In this document: in pieces, positions 48,363-57,989 of the stretch | Layout: every line of letters begins with the position of its first letter | Position numbering within the stretch: position 1 is the stretch's first letter | Notes under the pieces: model-generated | Seen by the model: only the letters and a program-made list of their open reading frames with translations | Database searches by the model: none | Told to the model about the DNA's origin: nothing | Made by a program: the position numbers and the translations under genes | Assembly (NCBI RefSeq): GCF_001598915.1 | Contig: NZ_BDAP01000006.1 | Coordinates: forward strand, 124,001-188,000 | Direction of reading: 5' to 3' | Length of the DNA: 64,000 nt | From: Williamsia muralis NBRC 105860 | Lineage (GTDB): Bacteria; Actinomycetota; Actinomycetes; Mycobacteriales; Mycobacteriaceae

Positions 48363-49430
48363 TCATTGCGGTCGGTAGAACCCTTCGAAGGTCTGACCCA
48401 TGTTGGTCGTACGCAGCGGGGACACGCTGACCGGGTCACCGGCTTCCACCAGCTGGCCGTTGCCCACATACATGGCGACGTGTCCCGACCACACCGCGAG
48501 ATCACCCGGCTGGAGATCGGACTGTGCGATCGCGACGCCGGCTGTGTCCTGTTCCTGGGCAAGCCTGGGCAATTCGACTCCGGCCTCCCGGTAGGCCCAT
48601 TGGGTCAGACCGCTGCAGTCCAGACCCTGCCCGGGCGTGGTGCCGCCCCAGACATAGGGCACGCCCTGCTGGCTCAGTGCTGCCCGTACCGCTGTTGCGG
48701 CTCGTTCGTTCGGTGCGTAGGCCACCGACCCGTCGGGCAAGGTGATGGCGACGCCGGTGCCACCGGGGTTGGTCGCCGACAATCCGGCCGGCAGCGTCTG
48801 AGCTCCTCCGGCCGAGTCTGGAGATGTGACCGGGGCAGCAGCTTGCACCGGCCCAAACGCTGCGTCGGTGAGATTTCCGAGTTCGTCCCCGACTCGTGCC
48901 AATTGGGTGTCGACCATCGATGAGCCTGCAGGGGTACGGCCGATGGCCATCAGGCGTTGGGTGTCGTCGGCCAATGCGGCTCGGGTCTTCTCGAGCACGG
49001 CGATGCCCCGTTGAATGTGCGTCATCGCGACCGGAATGACCGCACCCACACCGGCGGGGGTGAAGAGTGACGGTCCCATGGCCGAGGCGATGGTGACAAA
49101 GGAATCGAGGATCGACTGGAGTTCGACGGAGGCCAGGCGCACCTTGTCGGCTGCCGACTCGATCACTCCGGCGATGTCGGTGCTGTTGTCGCAATGGTGC
49201 GCGGTGTCCCGGACCGCCTGGTCGAGTGTGGCGAGAGCCTGGGAGCCACCGGCGCCCGACCATTGTGGTGCCAGCTCGCTGTTCAATCGATGCTGCGTGG
49301 CCCTGACGTCGTCGAGAACCGCTGCGGTGGAACGAAGTTGCGCCGCAGGAGCGCCCGCGGGCAGCACGCCGGTTCCCATCGCCGTGATCAGGGCGTTCAG
49401 CGGGGCGAGCAGGAGCTCGATGGGGATCAT
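48363..49430 (-). CDS. NlpC/P60 endopeptidase with WXG-like N-terminal helical domain
   Basis: 355 residues. The N-terminal ~190 are helical, with a WxG-type turn ([19 protein letters not shown]) as in type VII secretion substrates. The C-terminal ~120 are an NlpC/P60 cysteine peptidase: [23 protein letters not shown] (catalytic Cys), [10 protein letters not shown] (His) and GQLVEAG. Such enzymes cut peptidoglycan stem peptides. There is no Sec signal peptide, so export by an ESX-like route is inferred. The start shares one base with the upstream gene's stop (TGATG). Confidence 0.85.
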   Translation of the reverse strand: MIPIELLLAPLNALITAMGTGVLPAGAPAAQLRSTAAVLDDVRATQHRLNSELAPQWSGAGGSQALATLDQAVRDTAHHCDNSTDIAGVIESAADKVRLASVELQSILDSFVTIASAMGPSLFTPAGVGAVIPVAMTHIQRGIAVLEKTRAALADDTQRLMAIGRTPAGSSMVDTQLARVGDELGNLTDAAFGPVQAAAPVTSPDSAGGAQTLPAGLSATNPGGTGVAITLPDGSVAYAPNERAATAVRAALSQQGVPYVWGGTTPGQGLDCSGLTQWAYREAGVELPRLAQEQDTAGVAIAQSDLQPGDLAVWSGHVAMYVGNGQLVEAGDPVSVSPLRTTNMGQTFEGFYRPQ

Positions 49431-49732
49431 CAGATCGCCACGATCTGCGCCGCGCTGTTGTCGTCGGTGTCGGCGTAGGCGACCTGCGCGCCGCACAGGC
49501 CATCACCGAGTGTCCGGACCCTCGCCGCGAGCTGTTCGATCTCGCGGCAGTGCCGGTCGGTGACCATCGCGGCCGCGGCCGCGAACTCGGCTCCGATGAC
49601 GCCGAACACCGGAGCGAGCAGCGCCGCGTCGGCGCGACCGGCCAAGGCATGGGTGGCGATGTCCTCGCCGACGGCGCGGGTGCCGAGGGAAGCGGTTCGG
49701 AGGGCGGCGGGATCAACGGAGACCTGACTCAT
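49430..49732 (-). CDS. EspC/WXG100-like small helical protein
   Basis: About 100 residues, all helical: [22 protein letters not shown], then [23 protein letters not shown] and [14 protein letters not shown]. The V-x-P-x-x-L start and helical hairpin recall ESX secretion-associated proteins (EspC/DUF2580 type). It is translationally coupled to the NlpC/P60 gene, so the two are probably a co-secreted pair. ATG 49732 is chosen; ATG 49738 is equally in frame. Confidence 0.7.
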   Translation of the reverse strand: MSQVSVDPAALRTASLGTRAVGEDIATHALAGRADAALLAPVFGVIGAEFAAAAAMVTDRHCREIEQLAARVRTLGDGLCGAQVAYADTDDNSAAQIVAI

Positions 49733-49783
49733 GGGCATTCGACGCGATCGCCGGGCGTGACGGTTCCCTCGTATGGTTGGTCA

Positions 49784-50407
49784 ATGCAGATCCGAGCTGT
49801 TGATCATCCATTGGCCGCCGCGAGGCTGACCACGTTGCGCGACGAGCGAACCGACAATGCCGCCTTTCGTGGCGCGCTTGCCGACCTCACCCAGATGTTG
49901 ATCTACGAGGCGCTGGTGGGAGCGCCGGTCGCGGAGGTGCCGGTCACGACGCCGGTGACCACCACCACGGGGGTGCGCCTCGCAGTGCCGCCGCTGTTGG
50001 TTCCCGTTCTGCGTGCCGGCCTCGGGATGGTGGAACAAGCGCATGCGATGGTGCCGGAAGCGAACGTGGGGTTCGTCGGGATCGCCCGCAACGAAGAGAC
50101 GCACCAGCCGGTTCCGTACCTCGAGTCGCTGCCGGACGATCTGACCGGCCAGCCTGTGTTCGTGCTCGACCCGATGCTTGCCACCGGGGGGTCGATGCTG
50201 CACACGATCGAGCTCCTGGTGCAGCGCAAGGCCACCGACATCACTGCGGTGTGCGTCGTCGCCGCGCCGGAAGGTGTTGAGGCGCTGGAGAAATCGGGCT
50301 ATCCGGTGCGCCTGGTCACCGCGGCAGTCGATGACGGGCTCAACGCCGCCGCATACATCACACCCGGGCTCGGCGACGCCGGGGACCGCCAGTTCGGGCC
50401 ACGCTGA
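49784..50407 (+). CDS. upp: Uracil phosphoribosyltransferase
   Basis: 207 residues. [22 protein letters not shown] and [20 protein letters not shown] (PRPP loop) and [14 protein letters not shown] (uracil site) are diagnostic. It makes UMP from uracil and PRPP. TATGGT (49772-49777) is six bases before the ATG, so it is likely leaderless. Confidence 0.97.
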   Translation: MQIRAVDHPLAAARLTTLRDERTDNAAFRGALADLTQMLIYEALVGAPVAEVPVTTPVTTTTGVRLAVPPLLVPVLRAGLGMVEQAHAMVPEANVGFVGIARNEETHQPVPYLESLPDDLTGQPVFVLDPMLATGGSMLHTIELLVQRKATDITAVCVVAAPEGVEALEKSGYPVRLVTAAVDDGLNAAAYITPGLGDAGDRQFGPR

Positions 50408-50453
50408 CCGGAGCTTGAGCCGGTGCATTCCGGCGCGGGGTCGGGCAGTTCGG

Positions 50454-50855
50454 TCAAACGGTGTAGAACTCGAGCGCGATGCCGTCGGGGTCACGGAAAG
50501 CGATGAGGTGGCCGGTGGAGCCGGCGGCGATCCCGCTGTGCTCGACGCCCGCGGCGTCCAGATGGGCCAGCCAGCGTTCGAGTGCTCGCAGATCAGGGAC
50601 CGCGAGCGCGAGGTGGTCCAGACCGCAACGGAACTCGGAGAAGCGACCCGATATGGCGTCGGTCCCATGGCCGTTGAGTACCACCTGAATCCCGCATTCG
50701 TGGGCGAGGAGGGCCTTTTTCAGGTTGTAGCTCGAGTGGCGTCTCCGTAACCGGAATCCGCACACATCCTGATACCAGGTGATACTCCGGTTGACATCGC
50801 TCACGGTGAGACTCACGTGATGGAGGCCGGTGATCGGCGGGAACGCTGCGGACAC
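50454..50855 (-). CDS. VOC-superfamily (glyoxalase-like) metalloprotein
   Basis: 133 residues: one pair of beta-alpha-beta-beta-beta units, starting ITGLHHVSLTVSDVNRSITWYQ (metal His), GLDHLALAVPDL and LIAFRDPDGIALEFYTV (metal Glu). The family includes glyoxalases, dioxygenases and resistance proteins; function unknown. GTG 50855 follows GGAGGAACC. Confidence 0.85.
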   Translation of the reverse strand: MSAAFPPITGLHHVSLTVSDVNRSITWYQDVCGFRLRRRHSSYNLKKALLAHECGIQVVLNGHGTDAISGRFSEFRCGLDHLALAVPDLRALERWLAHLDAAGVEHSGIAAGSTGHLIAFRDPDGIALEFYTV

Positions 50856-50875
50856 GGTTGGTTCCTCCGGTTCTC

Positions 50876-51673
50876 CTAAGAGTGACTGCGTGCCGACCAT
50901 CGTCCGCCGTCGCGGCGCACCTGTACAGGATGGTCGAAGCAGGTGCTGATGGTGTCGGTGGTGAGGGCGTCGTCGACGTCGCCGCATGCCACCGTGAGGC
51001 CGTCACGCAAGAGCAGGGCATGGCTGGAGCTGGTGGGCAGATCCTCGAGGTGATGGGTCACCAGAACGCTGGCGAGATCGACGACTTCGCGGCGCAGTTG
51101 ATCGATGCTCCCGAGCAGTTGTTCCCGGGCGGCGAGATCGAGTCCGGTTGCCGGCTCGTCGAGCAACAGCAGTGAGGGGCGTGCCATCAGAGCTCGCGCG
51201 ATGAGCGTCCGGCCCCGTTCGCCCTGGCTCATCAACGTCCACACCGACTTTCGGCGGTCCGACATCCCCAGCAGCTCGAGAAGTTCGTCGGCATGTTTGT
51301 TCTCGTCGGCGGTATACGTACGCCGGCGATCGAGTTCGGGTGTGTTGGTGAGGCCGGTGAGCACCACGTCGTGAGCCGACAACGGCAGATCCAATCGGTG
51401 CCGCGGGTCCACGTGCCCGATGTGCGTGCGCAATTCGCGCATGTCCACCCGGCCGAGGCGGCGACCGAGCACGTCCACCGTGCCACGGGTCGGGTGACCG
51501 AATGCTCCGAGAATGTTCAGCAGCGTCGACTTACCGGCGCCGTTGGGTCCGAGCAGTGCCCAATGTTCTCCGGCGTGGACGGTGAAGGTGATGTCGCGCA
51601 GGAGGAATCGCCCGCCGCGCACCACATCGATGTGTGCGGCGTGAAGCACCTCACGAGAGCTGGGACCGGCCAC
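50876..51673 (-). CDS. ABC transporter ATP-binding protein, stand-alone
   Basis: 265 residues. Walker A LLGPNGAGKSTLLN, Walker B LLLLDEPATGLD, switch His in VLVTHHLEDLP. The signature is the unusual LMSQGERGR in place of LSGGQ. No permease gene is adjacent. It is close to ModF/YlmA-type ATPases. The following gene codes a single-span protein, 4 bp beyond its start, which could be a partner. Confidence 0.88.
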   Translation of the reverse strand: MAGPSSREVLHAAHIDVVRGGRFLLRDITFTVHAGEHWALLGPNGAGKSTLLNILGAFGHPTRGTVDVLGRRLGRVDMRELRTHIGHVDPRHRLDLPLSAHDVVLTGLTNTPELDRRRTYTADENKHADELLELLGMSDRRKSVWTLMSQGERGRTLIARALMARPSLLLLDEPATGLDLAAREQLLGSIDQLRREVVDLASVLVTHHLEDLPTSSSHALLLRDGLTVACGDVDDALTTDTISTCFDHPVQVRRDGGRWSARSHS

Positions 51674-51677
51674 GAGA

Positions 51678-52274
51678 TCAGTTGGTCCAGTAGTAGATCA
51701 TCGGCTCGGCAGCGACCACCGAACCGTTGGTCGAGATGGTCAGGGCTGCGGGCGTCATCTCGTACGTGGTGTCGACATTGACCGCGACGAATTGATCACC
51801 CGACCGGGTGGGGAATTGCAGCTCGGTGCTCTGGCCGTCCGCGAGGCCCTTGTAGTAGTAGCGGCCGACCTGGGTACCGACTTGGCAGACAACAACATTC
51901 GACCGCGCGGTCTGGCCGATCATCACCGCCGGATCACCGGCCGCGTTGCAGCGGGGCCCGCTGACGAAACCTTGCCAGTCGGTGCCCGGCACCGTGGGCG
52001 TGGCCCGCGGCGTCGAGATCGTCGGTGGTGTGGTGGTCGGAGGCGTCGTCGCAGTCACTGTTTCGGTTTTCGTCGACACCTGCTGCGTTGTGGTCGGGGG
52101 CGGCGCCGTTGTGCTGCTGTCGGACGCCGAGGACTTTTCGTCCGCGGGGATGAAGAGGAAACCCAGGAGTACCGCGAGCGCCAGGACCAAGACGCCCGCC
52201 ACGACAGCGCCGATGACCAGAGGAGAAGCCCACGGTGATCTCGGCGGGGGTGTCGGGTAGAAGTTGCCGCTCAC
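51678..52274 (-). CDS. Single-span membrane protein with Thr/Pro linker
   Basis: 198 residues: short cytoplasmic MSGNFYPTPPPRSP, one span (LVIGAVVAGVLVLALAVLLGFL), a Ser/Thr/Pro linker to about residue 100, then a small outer domain with three Cys (GPRCN, VVVCQVG) ending YYWTN. It looks like a surface-exposed anchored protein of unknown role. It is 9 bp after the pmm gene. Confidence 0.75.
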   Translation of the reverse strand: MSGNFYPTPPPRSPWASPLVIGAVVAGVLVLALAVLLGFLFIPADEKSSASDSSTTAPPPTTTQQVSTKTETVTATTPPTTTPPTISTPRATPTVPGTDWQGFVSGPRCNAAGDPAVMIGQTARSNVVVCQVGTQVGRYYYKGLADGQSTELQFPTRSGDQFVAVNVDTTYEMTPAALTISTNGSVVAAEPMIYYWTN

Positions 52275-52283
52275 GCGCTCACC

Positions 52284-53927
52284 CTACCGCTGGCCGAGGT
52301 TGGTCAATGCCGACACCTCGTCGGTCAGCTGCGCCAATCGTCGCTGGGCAGTCGCGTGCGCCTCGCCCAGCGGCCGTCCGGGAGATTCGGTCACCTCGAG
52401 ATAGAACTTCAGCTTCGGTTCGGTACCCGACGGCCGTGCGATCACCCGGATCGTTCCGGTGTCGGTGGTGCCGGTGAACTGCACTGCGTCTGTTGATTGC
52501 GATGACGGTCTCGAGAGAAAATCCTCCATCGCAACGACAACCCCCGCGAGCTCAGAAGGCGGATCGTGACGCAGCGACCGCATGATCTTTGCGATCCGAT
52601 CGAGGTCGTCGACCCGCAGCGAATACTGACCGGTCGTGTGGACGCCGTGGAGTTCGAACAGGTCGTCAAGGCGCTGGGCGAGTGTTCGGCTGGACCGGGC
52701 GAGATCGTCTGCCAGTACGCAGAGTGCCACGGCGGCGCTGATCCCGTCCTTGTCCCGGACGGCGTCCGGGTCCACACAGTGGCCGATGGCTTCTTCGTAG
52801 GCGTACACGAGTCCCTCGCCTGCACGGACCAGCCATTTGAAACCTGTGAGGGTGGTCGCATGGCGTGCGCCCGCGGCCGCGGCGATCTTGCTCAGCAAGC
52901 TGCCGGAGACGATCGTGCTGGCAACCAGCGGGCTGCTCGCGGTTCCGGCCACGGTGTTGCGGGAAGCGAGGATGTCGGCGCCGAGGAGCGCGCCCGTTTC
53001 ATCGCCGGTCAACATCCGCCACGAGCCCTCGACAAGCGCTCCGACCGCGCAGCGATCAGCGTCCGGATCGAGAGCGATGGCCAGGTCGGCGTCGATGTCA
53101 TCGGCGAGGTCCAGCAGGAGATCCGCAGCTCCGGGTTCTTCCGGGTTGGGGAAGGTCGCAGTCGGGAAGTCGGGGTCAGGGTGTTGTTGTTCCGGCACCA
53201 CAACAACATTCGTGAAACCGGCCCGACGCAGGGCTTCGACCGCGAGTTCGCCACCCACACCGTGCATGGCGGTCAGCGCGACCTTGAGATCACTGCGCCG
53301 CGTGCCGAAGCGCGACCCGAGGCGTGCCAGGTACCTCTCGATGTTCGCGTCGGCGCGGGAGTCCGAGCCCACCGGGATACGGGCGATCGAGATTGCGGCG
53401 CCGGTGTGACCGATGAGCTGCTCGATCTCGTTGTCGGCGGGCGGGACCAGTTGGGCGCCACCGTCGAGGTACACCTTGTAGCCGTTGTCGGCGGGTGGGT
53501 TGTGCGACGCGGTGATCTGGATCCCCGCGGCCGCGCCGAGATCGCGAACGGCGAAGGCGACCAGGGGGGTTGGGCCGGGATCGGGGAGCGCAACGACATC
53601 AAAACCCTGTGCAGCAAGCACTTCGGTTGTCGCGTGGAAGAACTGCTCAGACCCGTGCCGGGCGTCGCGGCCGACCACAACCGCGGCGCCGTGATGGCCA
53701 TGGTCGATGAGCCATTGCCCGACGCCTGCCGTCGCTTTCGTGACCACTGCGACATTCATCCCCATCGGTCCCGCGCGAACCGGGCCGCGCAGTCCTGCGG
53801 TGCCGAAATGCAATGTGTCCGAGAAGCGCTCGGCTATCGAATCGGAGTCGAGGGTCTGCAGTTCGCGGCGGGTGGCCGGGTCCGGGTCCGCGTCGATCCA
53901 GGCCTGCACCTTGTCGAGGTGGCTCAT
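52284..53927 (-). CDS. pmmB: Phosphohexomutase/phosphopentomutase (PGM2-like; annotated pmmB in mycobacteria)
   Basis: 547 residues. LHFGTAGLRGPVRAGPMGMN (PGM2-type start), QITASHNPPADNGYKVY (phosphoserine), ALDPDADRCAVG (Mg) and RPSGTEPKLKFYLE (phosphate) are present. The family interconverts sugar 1- and 6/5-phosphates. Its place next to punA and in the salvage region suggests it may convert (deoxy)ribose-1-phosphate; the substrate cannot be read from the sequence. Confidence 0.92.
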   Translation of the reverse strand: MSHLDKVQAWIDADPDPATRRELQTLDSDSIAERFSDTLHFGTAGLRGPVRAGPMGMNVAVVTKATAGVGQWLIDHGHHGAAVVVGRDARHGSEQFFHATTEVLAAQGFDVVALPDPGPTPLVAFAVRDLGAAAGIQITASHNPPADNGYKVYLDGGAQLVPPADNEIEQLIGHTGAAISIARIPVGSDSRADANIERYLARLGSRFGTRRSDLKVALTAMHGVGGELAVEALRRAGFTNVVVVPEQQHPDPDFPTATFPNPEEPGAADLLLDLADDIDADLAIALDPDADRCAVGALVEGSWRMLTGDETGALLGADILASRNTVAGTASSPLVASTIVSGSLLSKIAAAAGARHATTLTGFKWLVRAGEGLVYAYEEAIGHCVDPDAVRDKDGISAAVALCVLADDLARSSRTLAQRLDDLFELHGVHTTGQYSLRVDDLDRIAKIMRSLRHDPPSELAGVVVAMEDFLSRPSSQSTDAVQFTGTTDTGTIRVIARPSGTEPKLKFYLEVTESPGRPLGEAHATAQRRLAQLTDEVSALTNLGQR

Positions 53928-53934
53928 CCTACGA

Positions 53935-54759
53935 TCAGATCTTCTCGATCACCTGGGCCAGGAGGTGGCCCATCCGCGTCGCCGATGCGCGGCCGACCTC
54001 GAGTACTTCCTCGTGGTCCAGTGGCTCGCCGGTGATGCCCGCAGCGAGATTGGTGACCAGAGAAATGCCGAGTACCTCGAGCTTTTCCGCTCGGGCCGCG
54101 ATGGTCTCGTGAACGGTGGACATCCCGACAAGATCTGCACCGATGACCCGCAGCATGTTGATCTCGGCGGGTGTCTCGTAGTGCGGCCCGGGAAGCCCTG
54201 CGTAAACACCCTCGGCGAGAGAGGGATCGACGGATTGCGCGATCCCGCGGAGCCGCGGCGAATAGGCGTTGACCAGATCCACGAACTGCGCGCCGACCAG
54301 TGGCGAGCGGCCGGTGAGGTTGAGGTGATCGCTGATCAGAACCGGTTGACCGACGGTCATGTCGGAGCGCAGTCCACCGGCGGCGTTGGTGAGCACAAGG
54401 GTTCGGACACCGGCAGCCGCGGCGGTCCGGACGGCATGAACGACGTTCGCGAGGGGATGGCCCTCGTACGCGTGTGTTCTGCCGAGCAACACCAGAACCG
54501 ATTTGTCGCCGATGTGCAACGAATGGACAGTGCCCGAATGACCTTCGGCGCTGGGAGGGGTGAAACCGGGCAGCGTCGCCATCGGGATGCTGGTCTCTGC
54601 CGCGCCGAGCGCGTCGGCGGCCGGCGCCCACCCCGAGCCGAGGACCACCGCCACATCGTGGTTGTCGAGGCCTGTCTGCTGCGCGATGGCAGCAGCCGCG
54701 GTCTGAGCACTTGCCCTGGGATCGGTCGAGGGGTCCACATCTGCGCCGTCGATTGCCAT
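53935..54759 (-). CDS. punA: Purine nucleoside phosphorylase (PNP family, trimeric type)
   Basis: 274 residues. [14 protein letters not shown] (phosphate), [19 protein letters not shown] (His), [39 protein letters not shown] (base and ribose sites). It splits inosine and guanosine to base and ribose-1-phosphate. It is 7 bp before pmmB, hence co-transcribed. It corresponds to Rv3307 (named deoD there). Confidence 0.95.
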   Translation of the reverse strand: MAIDGADVDPSTDPRASAQTAAAAIAQQTGLDNHDVAVVLGSGWAPAADALGAAETSIPMATLPGFTPPSAEGHSGTVHSLHIGDKSVLVLLGRTHAYEGHPLANVVHAVRTAAAAGVRTLVLTNAAGGLRSDMTVGQPVLISDHLNLTGRSPLVGAQFVDLVNAYSPRLRGIAQSVDPSLAEGVYAGLPGPHYETPAEINMLRVIGADLVGMSTVHETIAARAEKLEVLGISLVTNLAAGITGEPLDHEEVLEVGRASATRMGHLLAQVIEKI

Positions 54760-54790
54760 GGGCTCAACCCTAAGGCGATATGGTCACCGC

Positions 54791-55492
54791 ATGCCGTATG
54801 TGACCACCGCCGACGTCGTGCACACCCTTCACCTGGGCGCCGGCGAGACCGAGGCCAGCGAGGCCAATCCTGAGAACCGGTTCACCATGGGCTGGCTGGA
54901 CACCGTCAACAACCTGCTCGACGAGGTGCCCACCTCGACCCCCGGCGCACTGGTCATCACCGGTGCCGGCAAGTTCTTCTCGAACGGACTGGACGTGGAC
55001 TACATCGGTGCCAACGCCGACAAACTCCCCGCGTACCTCGACCGGGTGCACGCTCTCTACGTACGCGTGCTCACTTTCCCGCTGCCCACGGTCGCAGCCA
55101 TCAACGGTCACGCTTTCGGGGCCGGCGCGATGCTCGCACTGTGCGCCGACCACCGCGTCATGCGCACCGAACGGGGGTTCTGGTCGCTACCCGAGGTGCT
55201 TCTCGGGATGCCGTTCACCGCGGGGATGGCGTCGCTGCTGCGGACCCGCCTGCCCGACGCGACAGCCATCGAAGCGATGACCACGGGACGTCGGTACGGC
55301 GCACTCGAGGCCGTCGACTCAGGCATCGTCGAACAGGCAGCCGCCATCGACGACCTGCTCACGGAGGCATCGAGTGTCGCGGCCGGACGTGCCGCCGTGG
55401 CCGGGCCCACACTCGCCGTGATCAAGCAGGGACTTCGTGCGCCACTGTTGACCGACCTCGAGCGCCCCACCCCGGCATCGTTGATTGGCTAA
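54791..55492 (+). CDS. Enoyl-CoA hydratase/isomerase-family protein
   Basis: 233 residues. Crotonase motifs are ALVITGAGKFFSNGLDVDYIG and AINGHAFGAGAMLALCADHRVM (oxyanion hole), then FWSLPEVLLGMPFTAG. The usual hydratase Glu pair is not both evident, so isomerase or other activity is possible. TATGGT (54779-54784) is six bases before the ATG. Confidence 0.82.
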   Translation: MPYVTTADVVHTLHLGAGETEASEANPENRFTMGWLDTVNNLLDEVPTSTPGALVITGAGKFFSNGLDVDYIGANADKLPAYLDRVHALYVRVLTFPLPTVAAINGHAFGAGAMLALCADHRVMRTERGFWSLPEVLLGMPFTAGMASLLRTRLPDATAIEAMTTGRRYGALEAVDSGIVEQAAAIDDLLTEASSVAAGRAAVAGPTLAVIKQGLRAPLLTDLERPTPASLIG

Positions 55493-55534
55493 CTCCGTTC
55501 GGACCACGGTGGCCACGGGTGAGAGAATGGCCTG

Positions 55535-56755
55535 ATGGCGGAGATCGAGAAACGAGCTGACCGTGCGGTGCGCGCGGTCGCCGGCGACCTCGTCGAGTTG
55601 TCCCATTCGCTTCACGCCGAGCCCGAGTTGGCGTTCGCCGAGCATCGCAGCGTGTCCAAGATCACCGATCTGCTCGACGATCACGGCTTCATCATCGACG
55701 TCGGTGTGGCCGATCTGCCCACAGCTTTCACCGCCACCTACGGCTCAGGGGACCTCGTCGTCGGGCTGTGTGCCGAGTACGACGCGCTGCCCGGAATCGG
55801 CCACGCCTGCGGTCACAACGTGATCGCGGCCGCCGCGGTGGGAGCCGCGCGCGGCCTCGCCGAGATCGCGGACGAGCTCGGCATCACCGTGCTGCTACTC
55901 GGTACTCCCGCCGAGGAGACCGGTGGCGGCAAGATCGCCATGGCCGAGGCCGGTGTTTTCGACTCGGTGGCAATGGCTTTGATGGTCCACCCCGGGACTG
56001 CGGACGAAGTCGCCTGCAGCTCATTGGCATTGGCGGATCTGGCGATTCGCTACACGGGTGTCGAGTCGCATGCCTCCGCCGCGCCCGAGCGTGGGCGCAA
56101 CGCTGCGGATGCGGCCACGATCGCTCAGGTGTCCTTGGGGCTGCTGCGTCAGCACCTGCGTCGTGGACAGCAGCTGCACGGCATGATCAGTGTCGGGGGC
56201 ACCGCCCCGAACGTCGTTGCCGGACACAGTGAGTTGCTCTACTACCTGCGTGCGCGAGACGAGGCATCGCTGCTGGATCTTGGTGAGCGCGCCGAAGGTT
56301 GTTTTGCAGCCGGGGCCATCGCCACCGGATGTACCCATGAGGTGTCCACCGTGTCGCCGACCTATCTCGAACTGAGGCACGACCAGCGCCTGCTCGGCGC
56401 GTACCGCGACGCGATCACCGATCTCGGTCGTGAGGTGCTGCCTCATTCCGTCGAAGGCGTTCGGCCACTGGGTAGTACGGACATGGGCAACATCAGCCAC
56501 ATGCTGCCGTCGATTCACCCGCTGATCGGTATCGACAGCGATGGGGCCCGGACCCACGAGGTGGAGTTCGCCGCCGCGGCGGCGTCGGCATCAGCCGATC
56601 AGGCAGTGGTCGATGGGGCGATCGCGCTGGCGCGCACCGCAGCAACGGCGGCGCTCGACGGCCGGTGGCGCGACGAGCTGCTGGAGGCGAACGAGAGACG
56701 GATCGGTCAGAGACCGCAGATGATGAGCAAATCGCAGATCGTGGGCAATCGATGA
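55535..56755 (+). CDS. amiB1: M20-family amidohydrolase AmiB1-like
   Basis: 406 residues. IGHACGHNVIAAAAVGAA and GTPAEETGGGKIAMAEAG hold metal-binding His, Glu residues; LVLDHxx-type Asp is in VVGLCAEYDALPG. The family cleaves N-acyl amino acids or aminobenzoyl-glutamate-like amides. Tandem with AmiA1; the pair exists in M. tuberculosis (Rv3306c-Rv3305c). Confidence 0.88.
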   Translation: MAEIEKRADRAVRAVAGDLVELSHSLHAEPELAFAEHRSVSKITDLLDDHGFIIDVGVADLPTAFTATYGSGDLVVGLCAEYDALPGIGHACGHNVIAAAAVGAARGLAEIADELGITVLLLGTPAEETGGGKIAMAEAGVFDSVAMALMVHPGTADEVACSSLALADLAIRYTGVESHASAAPERGRNAADAATIAQVSLGLLRQHLRRGQQLHGMISVGGTAPNVVAGHSELLYYLRARDEASLLDLGERAEGCFAAGAIATGCTHEVSTVSPTYLELRHDQRLLGAYRDAITDLGREVLPHSVEGVRPLGSTDMGNISHMLPSIHPLIGIDSDGARTHEVEFAAAAASASADQAVVDGAIALARTAATAALDGRWRDELLEANERRIGQRPQMMSKSQIVGNR

Positions 56756-56771
56756 TGAGTGTGTATTCGAC

Positions 56772-57968
56772 ATGAGTGGGCAGAGAGTGGATCCGGAACG
56801 TTTCCTTAAAGAGCTGGACAGCTGGCTGGCGCAGAACAGTGCGCAGCTGGTGGCGTGGCGTCGTGACTTCCACACCAACCCCGAACTGTCCCGGGGTGAA
56901 TTGCGGACCACTCGGGTGGTGTTCGACGAGTTGACCAGCGCAGGTCTCTCACCGCGCATCCTGCCTCAGGGAACCGGCGTCGTGTGCGATCTCGGGCCGG
57001 CAGGCCCGCTGGTCGGGCTCCGCGCGGACATGGACGCCCTTCCCATCGCCGAACGCACCGGGCAACCGTTCGCCTCCACGGTCGAGGGTGTGTCCCATGC
57101 CTGCGGTCACGATGGGCACACCGCCATCCTGCTGGGCGTCGGCAAGGCGCTCGCCTCGATGGACGATCTCCCGATCGGAGTGCGGCTGGTGTTCCAGGCC
57201 GCCGAAGAGGTGATGCCCGGCGGAGCGGTGGACGCGGTCGCTGCCGGTGTCACCCGGGGCGTCAGCCAGTTCTTTGCCCTGCACTGCGACCCCAAGCTCG
57301 AAGTGGGCAAGGTCGGATTGCGGCCAGGGGCCATCACGTCGGCGGCAGACCACGTTGAGCTGGTGTTGCATTCGCCGGGCGGGCACACCTCGCGCCCACA
57401 CCTGACCGCTGACCTCGTCTACGCGATGGGAACCGTCATCACCGGCCTGCCGGGCGTGCTGTCGCGGCGTATCGACCCACGAACCAGCACGGTGATGGTG
57501 TGGGGGTCGGCGCATGCCGGCGACGCGCCGAACGCGATACCGCAGGAAGGCCGGTTGCGCGGCACCGTTCGCACCGGCGACCACGCGACGTGGGCGTTGC
57601 TGGAGCCGATGGTGCGCGAGATCATCTCGGGACTACTCGCTCCGCTCAGCGTGCGGTACGACCTGGTCTACAAACGCGGTGTTCCCCCGGTGGTCAACGA
57701 CCCGATGTCCACTGAAATGATGCGGCAATCGGTGATGAACATCGGTCCCGAGGCGTTGGCCGAGACCGCACAATCCGGTGGTGGCGAAGACTTTTCGTGG
57801 TACCTGGAGAACGTTCCGGGCGCCATGGCCCGACTAGGGGTCTGGAGCGGCCACGGGCCACAGACAGATCTGCACCAGCCGAACTTCGATCTCGACGAGC
57901 GGGCCCTGGCCATCGGTGTTCGGGCCCTGGCCGGGGTGGTACTCGCTGCCGGCCAGACCATGCGCTGA
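56772..57968 (+). CDS. amiA1: M20-family amidohydrolase AmiA1-like
   Basis: 398 residues. GLRADMDALPIAERTG (metal Asp), SHACGHDGHTAILLG, FQAAEEVMPGGA and SGGGEDFSWYLENVPG (C-terminal metal site) are typical of hippurate hydrolase-like peptidases. It is 16 bp after amiB1, so one transcript. Substrate unknown. Confidence 0.9.
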   Translation: MSGQRVDPERFLKELDSWLAQNSAQLVAWRRDFHTNPELSRGELRTTRVVFDELTSAGLSPRILPQGTGVVCDLGPAGPLVGLRADMDALPIAERTGQPFASTVEGVSHACGHDGHTAILLGVGKALASMDDLPIGVRLVFQAAEEVMPGGAVDAVAAGVTRGVSQFFALHCDPKLEVGKVGLRPGAITSAADHVELVLHSPGGHTSRPHLTADLVYAMGTVITGLPGVLSRRIDPRTSTVMVWGSAHAGDAPNAIPQEGRLRGTVRTGDHATWALLEPMVREIISGLLAPLSVRYDLVYKRGVPPVVNDPMSTEMMRQSVMNIGPEALAETAQSGGGEDFSWYLENVPGAMARLGVWSGHGPQTDLHQPNFDLDERALAIGVRALAGVVLAAGQTMR

Positions 57969-57989
57969 CGTCGCCGGCCCCGGTCGTCT

